Origin: Glandiceps talaboti
Taxonomy: Eukaryota > Hemichordata > Enteropneusta > Spengelidae
Direction of reading: 5' to 3'
Length of the DNA: 30,000 nucleotides
NCBI RefSeq assembly: GCF_964340395.1
Contig: NC_135565.1
Coordinates: 1,392,501-1,422,500 of the forward strand
The notes under the pieces are model-generated. The model was not told the origin of the DNA. It worked only from the letters and a program-made list of their open reading frames with translations, and did not search any database. Positions 12,001 through 18,729 of this stretch are shown here, one piece after another. Positions within the stretch are counted from its first letter, which is position 1. Each line of letters begins with the position of its first letter. The translations under genes and the position numbers were made by a program.

Positions 12001-12350
12001 CCTCTATTGTCACCACTGGCATCACCTTCATATCCATGCCATCACCTCTATTGTCACCATCGGCATCACCTTCATATCCATGCCATCACATCTATTGTCA
12101 CCACTGGCATCACCTTCATATCCATGCCATCACCTCTATTGTCACCACTGGCACCACCTTCATATCCATGCCATCACATCTATTGTCACCATCGGCATCA
12201 CCTTCATATCCATACCATCACTTCTATTGTCACAATTGGCATCACCTTCATATCCATGCCATCACTTCTATTGTCACCATCGGCATCACCTTCATATCCA
12301 TACCATCACTTCTATTGTCACCACTGGTACCACCTTTATATCCAGGTCAT
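6014..12350. repeat. 6.3-kb minisatellite of 44-bp units filling an intron
   Basis: Roughly 144 tandem copies of a 44-bp unit made of two related halves, ATCACCTTCATATCCATGCC and ATCACCTCTATTGTCACCAC plus TGGC. Common variants are CACTTCT, CACATCT, CCATCGGC, GGCACC and GGCAAC. The sense strand is C-rich and G-poor (17 C and 4 G per unit), and the consensus has no stop codon in any forward frame, so very long open frames (over 1,300 codons, rich in HHLHIHAITSIVT) appear in all three frames. These are not genes: they lie between the donor at 5955 and acceptor at 12640 of adjoining LDLa exons, and the 44-residue protein period is simply 3 x 44 bp. Irregularities include a 2-bp deletion at about 6151 and a truncated unit near 11890. 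The last units (12320-12410) decay gradually. Confidence 0.97.
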
Positions 12351-12640
12351 CATAAGCATTGTCACCAAAGGCCTTGCCAATACCTATACTGTCACCATTG
12401 GAACCATCTTGTTGTTACTACTATATATATTGGTTAATTGCTAGTCATCCATCTCTCTATATCTAACCTACAACTGTATGTTAAAGAATTAGAATAATTT
12501 ATCATCTGCATGCCATTAAAAACATGAATAAAACTGTCCACAAAGATTTTGAATTTCCACAATTTAAAAAAACTCTGAACACAATGCATTTAAAAGATTT
12601 TATGGCAACAAATGGTAAAGTGTTCTATTTCCTTGAACAG
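12351..12640. other. Intron 3' part before LDLa exon 3
   Basis: Degenerate tail of the 44-bp array, then unique AT-rich sequence ending in GTTCTATTTCCTTGAACAG, a good polypyrimidine tract and acceptor (12640). Confidence 0.6.
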
Positions 12641-12757
12641 AGTTTCCACTTAGTGACTGTTATCCACAATTCGAGTGTTATGTTGGTAATTGCATTCCTC
12701 GTAATTGGGTATGCGACCTGTATGATGATTGTGGTAATGGTATTGATGAACTGGGAT
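12641..12757 (+). CDS. LDLa domain exon 3
   Basis: The frame from 12643 reads FPLSDCYPQFECYVGNCIP then RNWVCDLYDDCGNGIDELG; the sixth Cys is completed from the next exon (T plus GC). The calcium cage is D-L-Y-D-D-C-x-N-G-I-D-E, so the usual Asp before Gly is Asn and the Ser is Ile. The domain is recognisable but less canonical, and calcium affinity may differ (inference). The acceptor at 12640 was chosen because it gives phase 1 like all the other exons; the nearby CTTAG at 12653 would break the frame. The donor is GTAAGTAT at 12758, very strong. A different overlapping frame is also open but gives a hydrophobic sequence with no domain. Confidence 0.88.
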
Positions 12758-12861
12758 GTAAGTATGTCAAAAGTATCTCTTTATACATATGCTTTGGTAA
12801 CCTTATTACATTTAGTTTTCATCATATTAACTCATGAAGTTTTCTGTGATTTCTAAGAATA
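12758..12861. other. Start of the intron after LDLa exon 3
   Basis: About 100 bases of unique sequence between the donor and the roughly 31-bp repeat. Confidence 0.45.
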
Positions 12862-13091
12862 CATTCGTAAGATATTGCCCAATACACATTACATTCTTAT
12901 GATACTGCCTAATTGACATCACATTAACATATTGCCTGATTGAAATCACATTCTAAAGATATTGCCTAATTGACATCATATTCTACACGTTGCTTAAGTG
13001 ACATCACATTCTTAAGATATTGCCTAATTGACATCATAAGATATTGCCTAATTGACTTCACATTCTTAAGATATTGCCTATTTGACATCAC
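12862..13091. repeat. Short diverged minisatellite, about 31-bp units
   Basis: About eight imperfect copies of a unit with core GATATTGCCTAATTGACATC followed by ACATTCTTAA. Unit lengths vary through small deletions (for example near 13035). Confidence 0.85.
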
Positions 13092-13361
13092 CAAAAATCA
13101 TCATTTTTGCAATGTTCATCAATAAACTTTACAGGAAATGTGCACTTGTTATCAATGCTGAATGTACCAAATTATGTTGAATTTGAATCCTGCATTCTTT
13201 GGGTATAGTCTAATTACTGAAGTAGTTATTATGCAGACAACCCATTCATATTCTTATGATGTTTCCCAAAACCTAACTTTTTTCATTATTGTAGGGAAGA
13301 CATGTAACAAGTTCAATTAGAATTGACGCTATAGTTTTTGAGATATCAGGCAAACGCAAAT
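13092..13361. other. Unique intron sequence
   Basis: AT-rich, no exon or other feature recognised. Confidence 0.4.
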
Positions 13362-13458
13362 TCATACATACATACATACATACATACATACATACATACA
13401 TACATACATACACACACACACCTACCTACCTACCTACCTACCTACCTACCTACCTACA

Positions 13459-13492
<34 letters not shown>

Positions 13493-13545
13493 CATACATA
13501 CACACACACTTACCTACCTACCTACCTACCTACGTACCTACCTAC

Positions 13546-13576
<31 letters not shown>

Positions 13577-13583
13577 CATACAT

Positions 13584-13620
<37 letters not shown>

Positions 13621-13637
13621 TACATACATACATACAT

Positions 13638-13674
<37 letters not shown>

Positions 13675-13738
13675 TACATACATACATACATACATACATA
13701 CATACATACATACATACATACATACATACATACATACC
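13362..13738. repeat. Compound ATAC / CTAC / AC microsatellite
   Basis: Blocks of (ATAC)n, (CTAC)n and (AC)n alternate, with the order ATAC-AC-CTAC-ATAC occurring twice, then ATAC-AC-ATAC-AC-ATAC. The repeated order suggests block duplication within the array. Both strands translate into YIHT or VCMY strings that are not genes. Confidence 0.95.
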
Positions 13739-14003
13739 TATCAAATTATTTTATTTCCGAAATACATGACACACATTAGCATGTACAGGTACAGTATTAT
13801 CGAGTTCACACTGTATCTAGCAGGATTTATTTCAAGTTGCATTTGAACATGTTATCCACACCACCAAGGCAAATATTGTATGTTAGTCGTCATAATACCT
13901 GCATCTCTTTCTCCAGATATTACTAGAACCAATTATGGCTCTAACGCTGCAATATTTTGCAATACATTTAACATTAGGCTTATTTCATTGAACACTTTTC
14001 TAG
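13739..14003. other. Intron 3' part before LDLa exon 4, with two in-frame acceptors
   Basis: Contains a strong acceptor CATCTCTTTCTCCAG ending at 13916 and the one nearest the domain, CACTTTTCTAG, ending at 14003. Both give phase 1 and the 87 bases between have no stop. The duplicate begins at 13842. Confidence 0.55.
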
Positions 14004-14114
14004 GCCCTTGCACCGGCTTCCTGTGTGACAGTGGCTCTTGTATACCTGACCATTGGCAATGTGATGATTGGGATGATTGTGGTGATGGCAGCGATGAGCT
14101 TCCGTCTGACTGTG
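14004..14114 (+). CDS. LDLa domain exon 4 (first copy of the duplicate)
   Basis: The frame from 14006 reads [19 protein letters not shown] then [18 protein letters not shown]. It is a full LDLa module with six cysteines and a canonical D-x-x-D-C-x-D-G-S-D-E cage. Phase 1-1, 111 bp, acceptor TTTCTAG (14003), donor GTAAGT (14115). The incoming GC completes the sixth Cys of LDLa 3. An upstream acceptor at 13916 would add 29 residues in frame. Compared with exon 5 there are four changes, all replacing an amino acid: P/A, S/N, D/V and H/Y, the last two just before the conserved Trp. Confidence 0.95.
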
Positions 14115-14572
14115 GTAAGTGTTAAGTTTTCACAGGGTAGATCCATCTGACTGTGGCTAAATTTAAGATTTCACCGGGTAGATCTGTATGACTGTGGTTA
14201 CTTGTAAGATTTCACAGGGTAGATCCGTCTTTACATTGTAAGTTGTTATAAGATATATCTGTGGTAAGTATTAAGTTACCCATGGTGCATCTATCTCCAT
14301 GTGGCAAGTGCTCACAGGGTGCATCCATCTTTATGTGGTAAATTTTCACACTTGTATATCCGTTTTTGTGTGGTAAATTTTCACACTTGTATATCCGTTT
14401 TTGTGTGGTAAATTTTCACACTTGTATATCTGTCTTCGTGTGGTAAATTTCACACTTGTATATCCGTTTTCATGTGGTAAATTTTCACACTTGTATATCC
14501 GTTTTTGTGTGGTAAATTTTCACACTTGTATATCCGTCTTCATGTGGTAAATTTCACACTTGTACATCCGTC
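14102..14572. repeat. Minisatellite seeded by the splice-donor region (copy 1)
   Basis: The first three units are 41 bp each (14102-14142, 14143-14183, 14184-14224). Unit 1 is real gene sequence: 13 bases of exon 4 (CCGTCTGACTGTG), the donor GTAAGT, and intron ending in TTTTCACAGGGTAGAT. Units 2 and 3 repeat CATCTGACTGTGG/TATGACTGTGG and the intron part. After a longer irregular unit (14225-14290) the unit shortens to 34-35 bp, with core TGTGGTAAATTTTCACACTT, repeated about seven times. The donor GTAAGT has become GTAAAT, and CACAG has become CACAC. Confidence 0.9.
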
Positions 14573-14734
14573 TTTGAACATGTTATCCACACCACCAAGG
14601 CAAATATTGTATGTTAGTCGTCATAATACCTGCATCTCTTTCTCCAGATATTACTAGAACCAATTATGGCTCTAACGCTGCAATATTTTGCAATACATTT
14701 AACATTAGTCTTATTTCATTGAACACTTTTCTAG

Positions 14735-14845
14735 GCGCTTGCACCGGCTTCCTGTGTGACAATGGCTCTTGTATACCTGTCTATTGGCAATGTGATGATT
14801 GGGATGATTGTGGTGATGGCAGCGATGAGCTTCCGTCTGACTGTG
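14735..14845 (+). CDS. LDLa domain exon 5 (second copy of the duplicate)
   Basis: The frame from 14737 reads [19 protein letters not shown] then [18 protein letters not shown]. All six cysteines and the calcium cage are kept, and the splice sites are the same as in exon 4 (acceptor ending 14734, donor GTAAGT at 14846). Phase 1-1, 111 bp, joined to exon 4 through a Gly codon (G plus GC). It differs from exon 4 at four sites, all non-synonymous, while the shared intron sequence is almost identical. This suggests a recent duplication with altered ligand-facing positions, though haplotype differences or assembly of alleles are possible. Confidence 0.95.
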
Positions 14846-15370
14846 GTAAGTGTTAAGTTTTCACAGGGTAGATCCATCTGACTGTGGCTAAATTTAAGAT
14901 TTCACCGGGTAGATCTGTATGACTGTGGTTACTTGTAAGATTTCACAGGGTAGATCCGTCTTTACATTGTAAGTTGTTATAAGATATATCTGTGGTAAGT
15001 ATTAAGTTACCCATGGTGCATCTATCTCCATGTGGCAAGTGCTCACAGGGTGCATCCATCTTTATGTGGTAAATTTTCACACTTGTATATCCGTTTTTGT
15101 GTGGTAAATTTTCACACTTGTATATCCGTCTTCATGTGGTAAATTTCACACTTGTATATCCGTCTTCATGTGGTAAATTTTCACACTTGTATATCCGTCT
15201 TCGTGTGGTAAATTTCACACTTGTATATCCGTCTTCATGTGGTAAATTTTCACACTTGTATATCCGTCTTCATGTGGTAATTTTCACACTTGTATATCCG
15301 TCTTCATGTGGTAAATTTTCACACTTGTATATCCGTCTTCATGTGGTAAATTTTCACAGGGTATATACGT
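14833..15370. repeat. Donor-seeded minisatellite (copy 2)
   Basis: Second copy of the array that begins in exon 5. The early 41-bp units are identical to copy 1; the 34-35 bp units number about nine here instead of seven and mostly carry CGTCTTCATGTGG rather than CGTTTTTGTGTGG. The two arrays have therefore changed copy number and been homogenised independently since the 731-bp duplication. Confidence 0.9.
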
Positions 15371-15894
15371 CTTTATGTAGTAAATTTTCACAGATTATAT
15401 ATATGCATATGTAGTATATTTTAACTGGGTACATCCGCCTTTATTTGGTTTTCACAGGGTATATTAATATTTTAACAGTTGGCATTTAACATTTATTTAT
15501 TTTCTACAACGCCATTTCTATTGTAAAAGTGCTGAACACAATAACAATTACAAATTAAAAGGATTGGGAAATGAAATAAAATTAAATACCTGTACAGTTA
15601 AACTCGAAAAATACACATACCTAAAAGACCTGATAAAACTAATAAAATACTACAATCAAAGTAAATTCATTAAAATCAATATAGTCCATAATGCTGTTAA
15701 AAAGACATGTTTTCAGCTCATGTTTAAACTGTTCCACATTATCAATACCCTTCAAATATCCAAATATTGTATATTATATTCTACTAATGAACCCCCCCCC
15801 CCCACTAATTGCCGAATATTCAAATGGATTTCCTTGCTTATCTATGAATTCATTTGTCTAACAAATTGTAAGTAAAGGCACAGGGGACAGTGAA
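15371..15894. other. Unique intron sequence
   Basis: Fading remnants of the previous repeat up to about 15470, then AT-rich sequence with a poly-C run at about 15791-15803. A short open frame (15564-15875) has no recognisable domain and AT-driven composition; I do not call it a gene. Confidence 0.5.
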
Positions 15895-15924
15895 CATGTA
15901 CTTTATTGATAGATCGACTGATCA

Positions 15925-16019
<95 letters not shown>

Positions 16020-16713
16020 TATCATTTGGTTGCATGATTGATCGATTGAATGATCAGTTTTTGTAGTGCAATATAACTGATTTTGTGTGTGATATTATTC
16101 AATTGAATTTTTTTGGGGGTGATATACAACTGTTTTCTTCTTTCCCTTGCTACTTTACTCTCTTTCAGTTGTATCATTTCTTATTTGTCTGTAGCTGTAT
16201 ATAATTCTCTCTTTATTGACTAAATAAAGACTCTTATCTAAATTAAAACACCCCTAATCTCATGATTAACATGGATCAGTTACAGCCGAAAATTTGCTTT
16301 ATGTCTAATCTTCTGGGAGATTATCACACTGGACAAACAGTCAATCATGCACACACTAGCATGAATGAGTGTGATAATCTCCCAGAAAATAAGAGATAAA
16401 GCAAACTGTCAATGTAAGTGATCTCTTGCCAATTATAAGATTAGGAGTGTTTTAATTTTGATAAGAGAAGAATGGACAAGGTGTCTTTATTTAGCCAATA
16501 AAGAGAGAACTACATACAGCTGAAAGAGAGAAAAGTAACCAGGGAAAGAAGAAAAACAGTTTATATCACCACAAAAATCAATGAGTCAATTGATCAATAT
16601 CACACAAAAAATAAGTTATATTGCGCCAGAAAAAATGATCATTCAATCGGTCAATCATTCATCCAAATAACAAATAAATCAATACATAGATCGATCGATC
16701 GATCAATTACATG
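15895..16713. mobile_element. 0.8-kb inverted-repeat (foldback-like) element
   Basis: Two long arms are imperfect reverse complements: left 15895-16330 and right 16368-16713, around a 37-base centre. The inner ends match perfectly for 20 bases (TTCTGGGAGATTATCACACT at 16311 and its complement at 16368). Matching continues outward through CTCTTTATTG.CTAAATAAAGA, TTCTTCTTTCCCT, GTGCAATATAACT/GCGCAATATAACT and finally CATGTA/TACATG at the outer ends. The left arm is longer because it carries a (GATT)n expansion. There is no coding sequence. It is either a foldback/MITE-type transposon or an inverted duplication. Confidence 0.75.
15924..16019. repeat. (GATT)n microsatellite
   Basis: About 24 pure GATT units inside the left arm of the inverted-repeat element. 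The right arm has only scattered GATC/AATC motifs at the matching place, so the expansion postdates the inverted structure. Confidence 0.95.
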
Positions 16714-16899
16714 CTCGCTGGCCCCCTTGGTAAAGGCATAAACGTTGGGAGGTAACCCATAATTCATTGGTACATATCTGATTTCTATTCTTATTCAATT
16801 TGTGTTTTAGTAGAACATAAGTTCAGAGTAAGCATTTACCAACTCGAATTTCCTTCTGCAAGAAGTGGAAAGGTTATTTTGATTTTTATTGTCTTAAAG
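16714..16899. other. Intron end and acceptor of the last LDLa exon
   Basis: Unique sequence ending in GATTTTTATTGTCTTAAAG (acceptor AG at 16898-16899), a strong T-rich tract. Confidence 0.6.
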
Positions 16900-17021
16900 C
16901 TAATGGTGGCTGTCCTGGTGCCCAGTGGACCTGTGCTAATGGGAATTGTATTCCAGAAAGTTGGAGATGTGATATACACTGGGAAGACTGCAGTGATGGT
17001 AGCGATGAGGTCGGCTGTTAA
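16900..17021 (+). CDS. LDLa domain exon 6, terminal exon with stop
   Basis: The frame from 16902 reads [20 protein letters not shown] then [19 protein letters not shown], directly followed by TAA (17019-17021). It is a complete LDLa module with six cysteines; the cage has one extra residue before the fifth Cys ([13 protein letters not shown]). The acceptor is phase 1 (G plus CT, Ala). The stop sits right after the last Cys, so the protein would end with this domain and have no transmembrane segment. A polyadenylation signal lies 42 bases later. The other reading is that GTTAAT (17017) is a weak donor continuing in phase 1 to exons right of here; none is visible in the rest of the window. Confidence 0.88.
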
Positions 17022-17063
17022 TACAATACGACGATTGGTGATGTCATATCACTGGAGTATTTT

Positions 17064-17069
17064 AATAAA
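17064..17069 (+). terminator. Candidate polyadenylation signal
   Basis: AATAAA 42 bases after the stop codon of the lectin/LDLa gene. Position and motif fit a short 3' untranslated region; cleavage would be expected some 10-30 bases downstream (family knowledge). Confidence 0.6.
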
Positions 17070-17172
17070 TCAGACTCCAAACGTAGAACTCTGTCAATCC
17101 AACCGTTTTGACATTATCATCATAATCCATAACACACTTCCAGTGCATTGTTTAAACTAAACCTTCCTGATT

Positions 17173-17195
17173 ATACATATACATACATACATACA

Positions 17196-17229
<34 letters not shown>

Positions 17230-17262
17230 CACACACACATACACACATACATACACACACAA

Positions 17263-17305
<43 letters not shown>

Positions 17306-17344
17306 AATACATACATACATACATACATACATACATGCATGCAT
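17173..17344. repeat. Compound ATAC / AC / ATGC microsatellite
   Basis: Runs of (ATAC)n, (AC)n and ending ATGCATGC, just downstream of the gene's 3' end. VCMY-type translations on the minus strand are not genes. Confidence 0.95.
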
Positions 17345-17735
17345 GCACACTGTATCCTATGGTTTTCAATTCTGTGTATGGTGTTATTTTAAGCCTTTAC
17401 ATGGACTCCTACATGTCCTTATTTTCAAACAAAGTATTCATCATTAGTCAGGGACATCCCTCGTTCACACTCCGCACAAGCAGCCATCATAATGATATTG
17501 TATCTTCCTCAAATTTAGAGTGAAGCAAAAAGCCATGCTGGCTAAATACCCCAAATATAAAATATAGCTTAATGTGAGATTTTATTTTGCGAAGCACACA
17601 TATAGAATGATATGAAATATGAAGTGAACTCTCTCATCTATTTTAATGTAGGTATAGAAATATCTGTGTAGCATTGGGTGAGAGGGGACTATGACATGTT
17701 TTGAGATCGCAGTGTGGAAACAATTTGGACCAATG

Positions 17736-17796
<61 letters not shown>

Positions 17797-18729
17797 CGTT
17801 TATCTATATTAACGTGCCTGTGTACGCGTGTACGTATACATGGATTATTACTTATGTTTTTGTGTGGTAATAAATGTCTTCGATCATTGCAAAACTGTGA
17901 TCACAAGCTGTTTCCCTTTTCATGTAATGTGAAATACACGATACCTGGTCACCAAATTGTTCATACTGTGATTGAATACCAGGGCAAAGATTTGCCAATA
18001 GCAAAGTTTTAAAATTACCTAAAGCTGAGTTTGCAAGTTTTTGGACATAACTTAATAGTTAAAATATGCTTTATGATATATTCTACTTACTGTAGCACAC
18101 ATAATCATCACTCACAATTAAATGAAATCAAACCAGGTACTAACATATAACTTACAAATGGCCCAATGAGCTGATTTATTATACGTATGAGAAAATCTCG
18201 AGAAATATCCTGTAATACAACCATCTGTTCTAGCTATCTAACAGTGCCAGAAGTAACATTATACTAGGATAGTTTAGTCGATGTTTTAGGAACATATTTC
18301 ACATGAGTTGGGGAATAGGAGACGATGGGTTAAGTATACTATAGTAGGTAGAATGTTTGTCATCAACACTATATACAGTACTATCTATCTAATTTTATAT
18401 AGATGTATTAAACAGCGCCATCCATTATTGAGTGAACAACACTGACTGACTGGTTGCTGTCGAAATCACTCAGCTTATGAAAAGTATGTTGTTTTTATTG
18501 ATCATTATTTGGTACTCCTAGATGTATTTTGCTTTAAGAGACAACTGCTGTGATACCAAGTGTGTAGATTTTAAAAACTGATTACCACAAATACATCACC
18601 TGCAGATAAGGTTAAAGAATAGTTAGTGTTGACATCTGAAGAGTTACACTGTCTTAAAGGTATAACGTCTTTAGTGGCACAGTGTATTCAAGGTGTAACA
18701 TCTTACTAGTACACTAGTACACATCTATA
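17345..18729. other. Intergenic, no gene recognised
   Basis: AT-rich unique sequence. The only clear feature is (TA)n followed by (TG)n at about 17737-17797. Short open frames at 17335-17523 and 17701-18012 lack domain signatures or plausible composition. Confidence 0.5.
17737..17797. repeat. (TA)n-(TG)n microsatellite
   Basis: About 46 bases of alternating TA followed by a short TG run. Confidence 0.95.

Larger units (their letters stand above)
13842..15370 (+). repeat. 731-bp tandem duplication carrying an LDLa exon
   Basis: The segment starting TTTGAACATGTTATCC at 13842 recurs at 14573, an offset of 731 that also holds for the exon starts (14004 and 14735). The copies share intron, exon and the first part of the following minisatellite. 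Outside the exons and the repeat array I find one difference (G at 13978, T at 14709). The junction between the copies falls inside the roughly 35-bp minisatellite, so unequal exchange involving that array is a likely cause (inference). Confidence 0.95.

Noticed and set aside
6014-12350. CRISPR-like array
   Set aside because: Units are contiguous with no unique spacers, and the context is a eukaryotic intron. The same holds for the other arrays.
5916-12444. Giant His/Ser/Pro-rich open frames in three forward phases
   Set aside because: They are the 44-bp minisatellite read in each phase. The region is bounded by good donor and acceptor sites of adjoining LDLa exons, and the protein period of 44 residues is just three DNA units.
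12654-12757. CTTAG at 12649-12653 as acceptor of LDLa exon 3
   Set aside because: It would leave the wrong phase for the LDLa frame; TTGAACAG ending at 12640 gives phase 1 and has a better pyrimidine tract.
12524-12856. 110-codon open frame with hydrophobic sequence
   Set aside because: It overlaps LDLa exon 3 in the wrong frame. The exon frame has six LDLa-spaced cysteines, the acidic cage and matching splice phases.
15097-15875. Two open frames of about 100 codons
   Set aside because: The first is the 35-bp array; the second is AT-rich without domain, conserved start context or splice support.
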